Assembly (NCBI GenBank): GCA_023266695.1
Contig: JAHFPO010000009.1
Coordinates: 1 to 28,265 of the forward strand
Reading direction: 5' to 3'
DNA: 28,265 nt
Source: Hyphomicrobiales bacterium
GTDB taxonomy: Bacteria; Pseudomonadota; Alphaproteobacteria; Rhizobiales; Xanthobacteraceae
Below the pieces are notes generated by a model that was given only the letters and a program-made list of their open reading frames with translations, was not told the origin of the DNA and made no database searches. Below, one piece after another: positions 1-6,935 of the stretch (its first letter is position 1; each line of letters begins with the position of its first letter). Position numbers and translations under genes: made by a program.

Positions 1-347
1 GGCCGGCACATATTGAACAGCGAATTGAGATTGGTGTTGATGACGATCGTCCATTGCTCGGCCGTCATCTTGTGAAACATACCATCGCGGGTGATGCCGG
101 CATTGTTCACGAGCACTTCGACCGGTCCGAGGTCGGCCTCGATCTTTTTGGCTCCGGCGGCGCAGGCATCGAACGAACCGATGTCCCATTTGAACACCGC
201 GATCCCGGTCTCGGCCTTGAATTTCATCGCGGCCTCGTCGTTGCCGCCGTAATTAGCGGCTACGCGATAGCCCGCCGCTTTGAGCGCCTTCGAGATGGCG
301 GCGCCAATTCCGCGCGTGCCGCCCGTAACCAACGCGACGCGAGCCAT
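1..347 (-). CDS. phaB: Acetoacetyl-CoA reductase, partial (3' end beyond window)
   Basis: NADPH-dependent reductase of the short-chain dehydrogenase family that turns acetoacetyl-CoA into (R)-3-hydroxybutyryl-CoA, the monomer for polyhydroxybutyrate. The visible 115 residues start MARVALVTGGTRGIG, which is the Rossmann cofactor motif TGGxxGIG, and continue to VLVNNAGITRD, the family's NNAG motif. The C-terminal half with the Ser-Tyr-Lys catalytic residues lies outside the window. The ATG at 345-347 is preceded by a GAGAGAGG ribosome-binding site. It follows phaA by 47 bp on the same strand, so the two are probably one operon. The NNAGITRDG segment and the phaA neighbour favour PhaB over the related 3-oxoacyl-ACP reductase FabG. 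Confidence 0.92.
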   Translation of the reverse strand, partial: MARVALVTGGTRGIGAAISKALKAAGYRVAANYGGNDEAAMKFKAETGIAVFKWDIGSFDACAAGAKKIEADLGPVEVLVNNAGITRDGMFHKMTAEQWTIVINTNLNSLFNMCR

Positions 348-394
348 CAGCCTCTCTCCACGCGATTCCATTGCATTTTGTGCATCTTGCTCGT

Positions 395-1573
395 TCATCC
401 TCGCTCGACGCACATGGCAATTCCCATGCCGCCGCCGATACAGAGCGTGGCAAGGCCGCGCTTGGCGTCGCGCTTCTCCATTTCGGCGAGCAACGTGATC
501 AGCACTCGCCCGCCGGAAGCGCCGATCGGATGGCCGATCGCGATGGCACCGCCATTGACGTTCACCTTGGTCAGATTCCAGCCCATGTCCTTGTTGACGG
601 CGCAGGCCTGGGCGGCGAAGGCCTCGTTCGCCTCAATGAGATCGAGATCGTCGACCTTCCAGCCGGCCTTCTTGAGCGCGGCGCGCGAGGCCGGAATCGG
701 CCCGGTACCCATGATCGAAGGGTCGATGCCCGCCTGCGCCCAGGAGACGATGCGGGCGAGGATTTTCTTTTTTTCCTTCGCCGCCTCGCTCGCCTTCATC
801 AGCACGACCGCGGCGGCGCCATCGTTGATGCCCGAGGCGTTGCCGGCCGTCACCGTGCCTTCCTTCTCGAAGGCGGGACGAAGTTTCCCGATCGTATCGA
901 GGGTCGTGCCGTGGCGCGGATATTCGTCCGCGTCGACGACGATGTCGCCCTTCCTCGAGGCGATCTTGACCGGAGTGATCTCCTGCTTGAAGCGGCCGGC
1001 CTTCTGGGCGGCTTCCGCCTTCTGCTGCGAGCTGACGGCGAACTCGTCCTGCTGCTGGCGGGTGATCTGCCATTGCTTGGCGACGTTCTCGGCGGTGTTG
1101 CCCATGTGATAGCCATTGAAGGCGTCCCACAAACCGTCCTTGATCATGGTGTCGACGAGCTCGAGCGGACCCATCTTGGTGCCGTTCCTCAGGTGCGCGC
1201 AGTGCGGCGCCTGGCTCATCGACTCCTGCCCGCCGGCGACAACGATCTCGGAATCGCCGTTTACGATCGCCTGGTAGCCGAGCGCGACCGCGCGCAGGCC
1301 TGACCCGCATAACTGGTTGACGCCCCAGGCCGGTGTTTCAACCGGCACGCCTGCCGCAATCGAGGCCTGCCGCGCCGGGTTCTGGCCCTGACCGGCGGTC
1401 AGGATCTGGCCCAGGATCACTTCGGAAACGCGCTTCGCCTCGATACCGGCGCGCGCGAGTGCGGCCTCGATAGCGACCTTGCCGAGTGCATGCGCGGGCA
1501 GTGCCGCGAGCGCGCCGTTGAACGAGCCGACCGGTGTACGCGCCGCGCCGACGATGACCACGTCGTCCTTCAT
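395..1573 (-). CDS. phaA: Acetyl-CoA acetyltransferase (beta-ketothiolase)
   Basis: Biosynthetic thiolase that condenses two acetyl-CoA into acetoacetyl-CoA, the first step of PHB synthesis. The protein has 392 residues, the same length as the classic Zoogloea enzyme, and the catalytic residues fall at the same numbers: nucleophile Cys89 in NQLCGSG, His348 in GHPIGASG and Cys378 in CIGGGMG. The start is the ATG at 1571-1573, preceded by AGGAG; an upstream in-frame ATG would add 12 unconserved residues and has no ribosome-binding site. It is divergent from phaR and directly upstream of phaB. A degradative role in fatty-acid or acetoacetate breakdown is also possible because thiolases are reversible, but the context favours PHB. 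Confidence 0.96.
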   Translation of the reverse strand: MKDDVVIVGAARTPVGSFNGALAALPAHALGKVAIEAALARAGIEAKRVSEVILGQILTAGQGQNPARQASIAAGVPVETPAWGVNQLCGSGLRAVALGYQAIVNGDSEIVVAGGQESMSQAPHCAHLRNGTKMGPLELVDTMIKDGLWDAFNGYHMGNTAENVAKQWQITRQQQDEFAVSSQQKAEAAQKAGRFKQEITPVKIASRKGDIVVDADEYPRHGTTLDTIGKLRPAFEKEGTVTAGNASGINDGAAAVVLMKASEAAKEKKKILARIVSWAQAGIDPSIMGTGPIPASRAALKKAGWKVDDLDLIEANEAFAAQACAVNKDMGWNLTKVNVNGGAIAIGHPIGASGGRVLITLLAEMEKRDAKRGLATLCIGGGMGIAMCVERG

Positions 1574-1587
1574 GGGGCTCTCCTGTC

Positions 1588-1601
1588 TTGCGGCCACGCA
1601 A
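1588..1601. promoter_or_regulatory. Candidate PhaR-type operator (TTGCG-N4-CGCAA inverted repeat)
   Basis: A perfect inverted repeat TTGCG GCCA CGCAA lies 14 bp upstream of the phaA start, next to its ribosome-binding site and downstream of the candidate phaA promoter. PhaR repressors are known to bind TGC/GCA-rich inverted sequences near PHA genes, and phaR itself is the divergent neighbour. A looser TTGC-N10-GCAA pair is at 1744-1761, just ahead of phaR. Assignment to PhaR is inference from position and base pattern. Confidence 0.4.
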
Positions 1602-1632
1602 CCATCCACGCGGCTCTCTATTCGCCAGCGGC

Positions 1633-1662
1633 ATCGTTGGTATCGGCCGTACTCGATGTCAA
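1633..1662 (-). promoter_or_regulatory. Candidate sigma-70-type promoter of phaA-phaB
   Basis: Read on the minus strand, a perfect -35 TTGACA (1657-1662) is followed after 18 bp by a weak -10 AACGAT (1633-1638). Transcription would start about 55 bp upstream of the phaA ATG. The -10 is poor, as is common in alphaproteobacteria, so this is a candidate only. Confidence 0.35.
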
Positions 1663-1791
1663 TATGAAGAAGGCATATCGGCCATGCGTGCGGTGGGCCC
1701 TTACAATTCGGTAGCCCGGCCCATGGAAACGTCCTAATGTCGATTGCGATCGGAGAAGCAACATTCAGTGGGCAAGAATCGCACTAGAGAC

Positions 1792-2361
1792 ATGGCCAAG
1801 AACCAGGAACCAGTCACGATCAAGAAGTACGCCAACCGGCGACTCTACAATACAGGGACGAGCACCTACGTCACGCTCGAGGATCTCGCCGTTATGGTGA
1901 AGGATGGCGAGGACTTCGTCGTCTACGACGCCAAGACCGGCGATGACATCACCCGCTCGGTACTGACACAGATCATCTTCGAGCAAGAGAACAAGGGGCA
2001 GAACCTCCTGCCGATCAACTTCCTGCGACAGCTCATCCGCTTTTACGGCGACAGCATTCAACTTCTGGTGCCGCGCTATCTCGAAGCATCGATCGATATG
2101 TTCACTCGCGATCAAGAAAAGTTTCGCGAACAGATGTCAAAATCTTTAGGGACCGGTGGTTTCAACCTGATCGAGGAGCAGGTCCGCCGCAACATGGAAA
2201 TCTTCGAGCGCGCCTTTGCGATGTTCCTGCCCTTCGCCCAGAAGGAAGGTGCGGCGGAGGAAGCGGGCAGCGGCGAGGACATCGACGAATTGAAACGACA
2301 AGTCGCGGAGATGCAGAAACGCCTGGAGCGCCTTGCCGACCGCTCCAACGACAAGACCTGA
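1792..2361 (+). CDS. phaR: Polyhydroxyalkanoate synthesis repressor PhaR
   Basis: DNA-binding repressor that also binds PHA polymer or granules and releases phasin and PHA genes when polymer appears. The N-terminal block IKKYANRRLYNTGTSTYVTL (about residues 9-28) and the following LEDLA...ITRSVLTQIIFEQE region are the hallmark DNA-binding domain of the family. Residues about 85-125 (RFYGDSIQLLVPRYLEASID) form the PHB-accumulation regulatory helix region. The tail is rich in Glu, Lys and Arg and probably coiled. I chose the ATG at 1792, giving 189 residues and an N-terminus like homologues (MAKNQEPVTIKK). A GTG at 1768 with an upstream GGAGA is a real alternative. It is divergent from phaA and ends 6 bp from the convergent EAL-domain gene, with no room for a separate terminator. 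Confidence 0.95.
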   Translation: MAKNQEPVTIKKYANRRLYNTGTSTYVTLEDLAVMVKDGEDFVVYDAKTGDDITRSVLTQIIFEQENKGQNLLPINFLRQLIRFYGDSIQLLVPRYLEASIDMFTRDQEKFREQMSKSLGTGGFNLIEEQVRRNMEIFERAFAMFLPFAQKEGAAEEAGSGEDIDELKRQVAEMQKRLERLADRSNDKT

Positions 2362-2367
2362 GCCGCC

Positions 2368-4113
2368 TCAGCCGACGATGGCGCGTTCCTCAATCACGGC
2401 CGGCTCGATATGCGATTGCGATTCGGCGAGACCGACGAGCGCTCCCTGGAAATAGTTGCATCCCCAGCCGATGAGCGTCGCCGCGGCTTTCTCGCTCTGC
2501 ACCCATTCGGCCACCGTCTCCATCCCGAGTTCGCGCGCGAGTTCCAACAATGCGCGCACGAACACCCGATCATCCGGAGCATGTTCGAGATTGGCGACGA
2601 ACGATCCATCGATCTTCACCATATCGACGCCGAGCCGGCGCAGATTCCGGAACGAGGTATAGCCGGCCCCAAAGTCGTCGATCGCGACCCGGCAGCCGAA
2701 ATCCTTGACACGTGCGACAAAGCCTCGGGTTGCTTCGACGTCCCGGATCGCCGCCGACTCCGTGATCTCGACGATGAGGCGGGAGCCCAAACCGTTGCGC
2801 ATCTCGGCGGCAAAAGCTGCCATCCACACCGGATCATGCACGGTCGAGGCCGAAACGTTGAGTGAGAACGTTGGCTTCGGATCCACTCGCAGCTCCGCGG
2901 CCACGAGCTCCAACACACGGTGGTCGATCATCCGTACCAGATCGAGCTTCTCGGCGACCGACAAGATCGCCATCGCGTCGACCTCGCGACCGCCGGCCTC
3001 ATAGAGCCGCACCAGACATTCGCGGAAGGCCACCTCTCGCGTCTGCGCGTGGGCCACCGTCTGGAATGCGAGCTTGACGCGCCGGTCGTTGAGAGCGGAA
3101 ACGATGACGTCGGTGAGCCGTAGATTCTCGCGCCTGCGCGCTTCGCTCTCGACGCTCGGCTGGTAAGCCCGGAAGCTGCCCCGGCCCGCTTGCTTGGCAA
3201 GGTCGAGTGCTTCCTGCGCGTGCCCCATCACCTCCGCGAGGGTATGGGCATGACGCGGCGCGATGACACCGCCGGACGAGACCGAAACTGCAATCGGCCC
3301 AACCGAAGTCTCGAGCGGTGCTTCGCGTACCGCATTGACGAAACGCGCGGCTGCCACGGCAAGATCATCGGTGTTGCATTCTTGCAGTACGAGTCCGAAC
3401 TTGTTGTCGGAGAAGCGTCCCAGCACGTCAGACGTACGCATTCGCGTTCGTAACCGCCGTGCGATTCCGGCGATCGCCTGATCGGCGATGCCATATCCGT
3501 AGGAACGATTGACGCGGCCGAGATCGTCGATGCCGACGAGCAGAAATCCGATGGTTGTGCGATATCGCCCCGCCAGCTCGAGCGCTTCCTCCAGCGCATG
3601 GCAGAGGCGCATGCGGTTCATCTCGCCGGTCAAGGAATCGGTGGCGGAGAGTTGGGCGAGACGCTGTTCACGGAGATGGCGCTCGGTGACGACGCGCAGA
3701 ATGCCCGTCGCCCGTATCGGCTTGCCGTCGGGACCAGCGAACCACCGGCCGGTATCTTCGATCCAGCGCGCCTCCGCCGCATCCGGCGGACGCAGGCTGT
3801 AGTGCAGCTCGTAGGCGATCCCTCTGCCGTCGTCACGGGCGGACGAGCCGACGATTGTGTCGTAGCGGTTCGTGGGGCTTTCCGGATCGAGCAGCGCTGC
3901 ATAGCTCCGGCCGGAACTAATGCTTGCGAGCATCGCAATGCCAAGCACATCGACCGCATTCGGACCCCAGCAGAGCTCGTCGGTCACGAGGTCCCAGACA
4001 TAGGCCACCTCGCCGACCACGGCGAGGATCCTCACCGCGTCGATCGGATCGAGAGTGGTGGGGAGCCGTGCTTCTCTGGGCTTGGATGGGGATCTGTCGC
4101 CACGATTCTTCAT
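2368..4113 (-). CDS. PAS-GGDEF-EAL protein, probable c-di-GMP phosphodiesterase
   Basis: A 581-residue cytoplasmic signalling protein. Residues about 30-150 resemble a PAS sensor domain, 155-315 a GGDEF domain and 330-570 an EAL domain. The GGDEF signature is replaced by SDNKF (235-239), so diguanylate cyclase activity is unlikely. The EAL signature reads ECL (365-367) with Glu365 kept, and the expected metal and substrate residues are visible: Asn419 (LNVS), Glu449 (EITE), Asp479-Asp480 (DDFG), Lys500 (KID), Glu536 and Gln556 (QG). The usual AEGVE motif reads AEWVQ. Hydrolysis of cyclic di-GMP is therefore plausible, with the GGDEF part perhaps only regulatory. The start is the ATG at 4111-4113 with AGGGA upstream; longer in-frame starts add Arg/Gly-rich sequence unlike a domain. 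It converges on phaR. Confidence 0.88.
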   Translation of the reverse strand: MKNRGDRSPSKPREARLPTTLDPIDAVRILAVVGEVAYVWDLVTDELCWGPNAVDVLGIAMLASISSGRSYAALLDPESPTNRYDTIVGSSARDDGRGIAYELHYSLRPPDAAEARWIEDTGRWFAGPDGKPIRATGILRVVTERHLREQRLAQLSATDSLTGEMNRMRLCHALEEALELAGRYRTTIGFLLVGIDDLGRVNRSYGYGIADQAIAGIARRLRTRMRTSDVLGRFSDNKFGLVLQECNTDDLAVAAARFVNAVREAPLETSVGPIAVSVSSGGVIAPRHAHTLAEVMGHAQEALDLAKQAGRGSFRAYQPSVESEARRRENLRLTDVIVSALNDRRVKLAFQTVAHAQTREVAFRECLVRLYEAGGREVDAMAILSVAEKLDLVRMIDHRVLELVAAELRVDPKPTFSLNVSASTVHDPVWMAAFAAEMRNGLGSRLIVEITESAAIRDVEATRGFVARVKDFGCRVAIDDFGAGYTSFRNLRRLGVDMVKIDGSFVANLEHAPDDRVFVRALLELARELGMETVAEWVQSEKAAATLIGWGCNYFQGALVGLAESQSHIEPAVIEERAIVG

Positions 4114-4329
4114 CGTGGCCGTGTTCCCTGCGGCGGGCCAATTCTGGATATCCACTTGAGCCACGCCTCCGGGTTCATGGGACCGCGGAACGCCAATCGA
4201 TATCCATAGAACGCAGCCCCTTAATGGCCCGTGACCGCGTTTGGTGAACGGAACCCGTCCATGGCCTGCTCGTTGCAGCTTGGGGGAGGTCGACAAGCGA
4301 TTTGTCCCAATTCGGGACGGGAGACCCCC

Positions 4330-4650
4330 ATGCGGATAGCCGCGACTTCCGGCTCGACAATCGATTCGAATCGAAGGAATCATTCCGCGATCGCCACCGC
4401 CGGGATCGAGCCGGCGCCGCCGGCTTCGGCCTGCGCCCTCGTGCCGGTGAGAACAGGCGTTCACGCTTCCGAGCGGCCCGCGTCAGGCCGCCCCTCTGCG
4501 GCGTTACTCGCCCAGCTTGTGGCCGGCGCGCAGAATCTCCCCACGTCACGTGCCCGTCGCCGCGCCGATCCCGGCGACGGCGCGAGGCTTTACCGCGCAG
4601 TCGCCGATCTCAATGCGGCGGCGCGGCCGCGCACATTCTACGTCGTTTGA
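4330..4650 (+). CDS. Small conserved hypothetical protein
   Basis: A 106-residue protein of unknown function. The ATG at 4330 has a good ribosome-binding site (GGGAGA, about 6 bp upstream). The N-terminal half is low-complexity, rich in Ala, Pro and Ser. The C-terminal part contains LLAQLVAG, SRARRRADPGDGARLYRA and a short hydrophobic end (RTFYVV). From memory this resembles a family of small alphaproteobacterial proteins with LAQLIA and RARRRA-P segments, which is the main reason to call it a gene rather than a chance frame; this is recollection, not a search. It has no signal peptide or membrane helix. It stands alone between two minus-strand genes, with about 215 bp of non-coding sequence upstream that probably carries both its promoter and that of the EAL gene. 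Confidence 0.6.
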   Translation: MRIAATSGSTIDSNRRNHSAIATAGIEPAPPASACALVPVRTGVHASERPASGRPSAALLAQLVAGAQNLPTSRARRRADPGDGARLYRAVADLNAAARPRTFYVV

Positions 4651-4685
4651 TTTCCCGGATCAGGACCTTCGGGGAAGCGCCCGAG

Positions 4686-4702
4686 TGCCGGCACCCCCGG
4701 CA
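4686..4702. terminator. Weak hairpin between convergent genes
   Basis: A 6-bp stem (TGCCGG / CCGGCA) with a 5-base loop lies between the small hypothetical gene and the convergent membrane-protein gene. There is no T-run on either side, so a terminator role is only suggested by position. Confidence 0.25.
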
Positions 4703-4703
4703 A

Positions 4704-5120
4704 CTATCCAGTCAGATTTTCGGGTTGATGTTCGACCGTAAGGTCGCGCCGTGCGCTGCGGACCGACACCGACCAGCCGCCGAGCACATCGATGAGCGAG
4801 ATCATGAGCAGAATCGCGAAGATCGAGTTTGCGGCCTCACGCACCAGCAGAAACTCGACCAGCGCGCCGATGAAGACGAGCGTCGAGAGCAGATGATCGA
4901 TGAGCGATCGCGCGGAGGTTTTGGTCGCCTTCAGCACTTCAAAGAAGAGAAATACCAGCGAAAGCCCGATCAGACCGTCGCCGAATGTGATGGTCCAAGT
5001 GGCCCCCGACTGCATCGGCACGGAGAAAAGATGATCGCTCCAGGAAACGCCGGGTGTAAGGAACGCGATCATGTTGTAGATCGCGAACGAGATGAGAAAG
5101 AGCGGGAAGTTGATCAGCAT
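4704..5120 (-). CDS. Four-helix integral membrane protein, unknown function
   Basis: A 138-residue protein with four predicted membrane helices (about 2-24, 47-68, 75-97 and 102-124) and a short basic, polar C-terminal tail. No catalytic motif is apparent. The second helix is entered by TFGDGLIGLS and followed by FFEVLKATKTS, giving a small cytoplasmic loop. The ATG at 5118-5120 is preceded by GAGGA at a 7-bp distance. It lies downstream of rpmF on the same strand, but a strong hairpin with a T-run sits only 19 bp before its start codon. It must therefore be expressed by read-through or from a promoter upstream of or overlapping that hairpin. I do not assign a function. Confidence 0.75.
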   Translation of the reverse strand: MLINFPLFLISFAIYNMIAFLTPGVSWSDHLFSVPMQSGATWTITFGDGLIGLSLVFLFFEVLKATKTSARSLIDHLLSTLVFIGALVEFLLVREAANSIFAILLMISLIDVLGGWSVSVRSARRDLTVEHQPENLTG

Positions 5121-5138
5121 GATCGCGTCCTCGCGCGG

Positions 5139-5171
5139 AAAACAAAAAATTCACCCTCGCGGGGACGAGGG
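5139..5171 (-). terminator. Rho-independent terminator after rpmF
   Basis: Read on the minus strand, a CCCTCG / CGAGGG stem with a 6-base loop (5154-5171) is followed by TG and the T-rich stretch AATTTTTTGTTTT. It starts 11 bp after the rpmF stop codon. This is a classic intrinsic terminator and the clearest one in the left half of the window. Confidence 0.75.
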
Positions 5172-5182
5172 ATTTCCGCGTC

Positions 5183-5368
5183 TCAGACTTCCGATTTCGG
5201 CTTCAGTACTTGCCGGCCGCCATACATCCCGGTCTTAAGATCGATATGGTGCGGACGGCGCAACTCACCCGAATCCTTATCCTCGACATAGGTTGGCCGT
5301 TTGAGCGCGTCCGCCGACCGGCGCATGCCGCGCCTGGAAGGAGAAGTCTTCCGCTTCGGGACTGCCAT
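5183..5368 (-). CDS. rpmF: 50S ribosomal protein L32
   Basis: Small basic protein of the large ribosomal subunit, 61 residues, beginning MAVPKRKTSPSRRGMRRS and containing the family's PHHIDLKTGMY segment. It has no cysteines, so it is the form without a zinc ribbon, as in other alphaproteobacteria I recall. The ATG at 5366-5368 is preceded by AAGGAG; an upstream in-frame ATG would add 13 residues not seen in the family. It lies 94 bp downstream of mtgA and is followed by an intrinsic terminator. Confidence 0.97.
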   Translation of the reverse strand: MAVPKRKTSPSRRGMRRSADALKRPTYVEDKDSGELRRPHHIDLKTGMYGGRQVLKPKSEV

Positions 5369-5462
5369 CGCGTGTCTCCTTCGTGACTGCCCGTGAGCGG
5401 GCGTCAATGAGTTTTCCGCCGGCCTTATAGAGGATCGCCGGCGCTCTCGCTAGTCGCGGATC

Positions 5463-6146
5463 TTATCGCCGAATACCGAGGCAATTTGTCGCCGCGCCTC
5501 CGCTCGCCATAACCGCCGCCAGATTGCGGGCGGCGACCTGTTGCAGGACTGGCCCCGGGCGAGCGGCATTGCGCCGGATCGGGTTCGGTAATGAAGCGGC
5601 CAAAAGTGCCGCCTCATGGGTGGTAAGATTGCTTGCGCTCTTGCGAAACGCGCGGCGCGCGGCCGCTTCCACGCCGAACTCGCCGTTCGGCCCCCACTCG
5701 ACGATATTGAGATAGACCTCGACGAGTCTCTGTTTCGACCAGGCGAGAGTCAGATAATACGCGATTGGAATCTCGATCGCCTTGCGCACGTACTGTCGTC
5801 CCGACCACAGGAACAGGTTCTTCGCCGTCTGCATAGCGATGGTCGAGGCTCCGCGCACGTCGGATAACTCATCGGCATCCTCGATCGCCTCGCGCAGCTC
5901 CGACCAATCCACACCGAAATGGGAGCATAGCCGCGCGTCCTCGGCGATGACGACCGCGCGCACGAGAGCGGGCGAGATCGATTCGAGCGGACGCCATTCG
6001 CGCACGACCCGTTCACCGGTCGCCCAGCGCCACAACATGAGAGTCGATACCGGCGGGACGAACGCATAGATCGTCACCAACACGAGCAATACCAGCGCGA
6101 GCAGCATCGCAAGTTTGCCAAGAATCGAAAACAGACGGCTGATCAT
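5463..6146 (-). CDS. mtgA: Monofunctional biosynthetic peptidoglycan transglycosylase
   Basis: Inner-membrane family 51 glycosyltransferase that polymerises lipid II into glycan strands without a transpeptidase domain. It has 227 residues. One membrane anchor spans about residues 8-30. The catalytic motif AEDARLCSHFGVD (68-80) contains the expected Glu69 and His76, followed by GASTIAMQTAKN (99-110) and EVYLNIVEWG (143-152), matching the family's motifs for the glycosyl donor and acceptor sites. The absence of a penicillin-binding domain and the length identify MtgA. It is co-directional with rpmF downstream and zur upstream; the 145-bp gap from zur leaves room for its own promoter. Confidence 0.95.
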   Translation of the reverse strand: MISRLFSILGKLAMLLALVLLVLVTIYAFVPPVSTLMLWRWATGERVVREWRPLESISPALVRAVVIAEDARLCSHFGVDWSELREAIEDADELSDVRGASTIAMQTAKNLFLWSGRQYVRKAIEIPIAYYLTLAWSKQRLVEVYLNIVEWGPNGEFGVEAAARRAFRKSASNLTTHEAALLAASLPNPIRRNAARPGPVLQQVAARNLAAVMASGGAATNCLGIRR

Positions 6147-6291
6147 CGACCGATTCCGATGGACGCAGGATCACGGGGCAGAAAAGCGGCGGCGTAGCTG
6201 GTGGCGATCTCGGCGACAATCATGGCGCCGTCATGAACGATCCTTCTTACGGAATCGGACTATTGCTCGGGCTGCGAGCAGACGCGGAGCG

Positions 6292-6789
6292 TCACCGCCG
6301 CGCTTCGGTTTCGCGGCAGACTTCGCACAGGCCAGCGATTTCGAGCACCGGCACCCGCACTTCGAATCCGACCACGCGCGCGGTCCGCACAAGCTCCCGC
6401 CCGACCGCGCTCCTCGTCACTTCAGCCACGGTCCCGCAGCGCTCGCATAACAGAAACACCACCACTTCGCCGCTATCGTGGCCATGGTTGCAGGCGAGGA
6501 AAGCGTTGCGGCTTTCAATGCGGTGGGCAAGGCCCTCGGCGACCAGAAAATCGAGCGCGCGATAGACCGACATGGCCGGGACCGGCTCGCCGGTCTTGGT
6601 CAGCCGTTCGACGATGTCATAGGCGCCGACCGGCCGATGGCTGAGCGCTAGCGTCTCGAGCACCCGCCGGCGCAGGGGCGTCAATCGCCGCCCGCGCCCA
6701 TCGCAGGTCTCCTCGGCCCGCGCCAACGTATCGGCGACGCAGCGCGCGTGATCGTGATCGGGTGCGGGAAATCCAGCGTTCATGGGCAT
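6292..6789 (-). CDS. zur: Fur-family transcriptional regulator, probably Zur
   Basis: Metal-responsive repressor of 165 residues. An N-terminal winged helix (about 20-90, with LTPLRRRVLETL and PAMSVYRALDFL) precedes a dimerisation and metal domain. The two structural-zinc pairs are Cys115/Cys118 (LCERC) and Cys155/Cys158 (LCEVC). Cys100 followed by a His pair (CNHGH) matches the sensor-site Cys seen in Zur rather than in Fur, and an HDHxxC stretch near residues 12-17 is also present. This supports Zn sensing and control of zinc uptake genes, though none are in the window. The start may be the ATG at 6789 or the ATG two codons on; a TAAGAT box ends 10 bp before the first, so the message could be nearly leaderless. 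Confidence 0.85.
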   Translation of the reverse strand: MPMNAGFPAPDHDHARCVADTLARAEETCDGRGRRLTPLRRRVLETLALSHRPVGAYDIVERLTKTGEPVPAMSVYRALDFLVAEGLAHRIESRNAFLACNHGHDSGEVVVFLLCERCGTVAEVTRSAVGRELVRTARVVGFEVRVPVLEIAGLCEVCRETEARR

Positions 6790-6820
6790 TTTTCACCCCA
6801 TCTTACCGCGCCGATGGCCC

Positions 6821-6849
6821 TTGAGAAACCATCGCCCGAGGCTTATGTT
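6821..6849 (+). promoter_or_regulatory. Promoter of the patatin-like gene
   Basis: TTGAGA (6821-6826), a 17-bp spacer and TATGTT (6844-6849) make a good sigma-70-type promoter. It is about 85 bp upstream of the patatin-like ATG and divergent from zur. The sequence TTGCGGTGCACAA starts in the -10 box and covers the expected transcription start (6848-6860), where a repressor would block initiation. Confidence 0.55.
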
Positions 6850-6935
6850 GCGGTGCACAATAATCCAAGCCAGAGTCCTACGCACTGCCCGAATGGGCGG
6901 GAATGCGATTCGAAAGATAGGGAATTCGAGCCTTG

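Noticed and set aside
54..1303. Long plus-strand frames opposite phaB and phaA
   Set aside because: PhaA on the minus strand has catalytic residues at the exact family positions; the opposing frames are shadows.
4302..5291. 329-codon plus-strand frame across the membrane protein and L32 genes
   Set aside because: It overlaps two better-supported minus-strand genes and a terminator, and is dominated by Arg, Glu and Asp without motifs.
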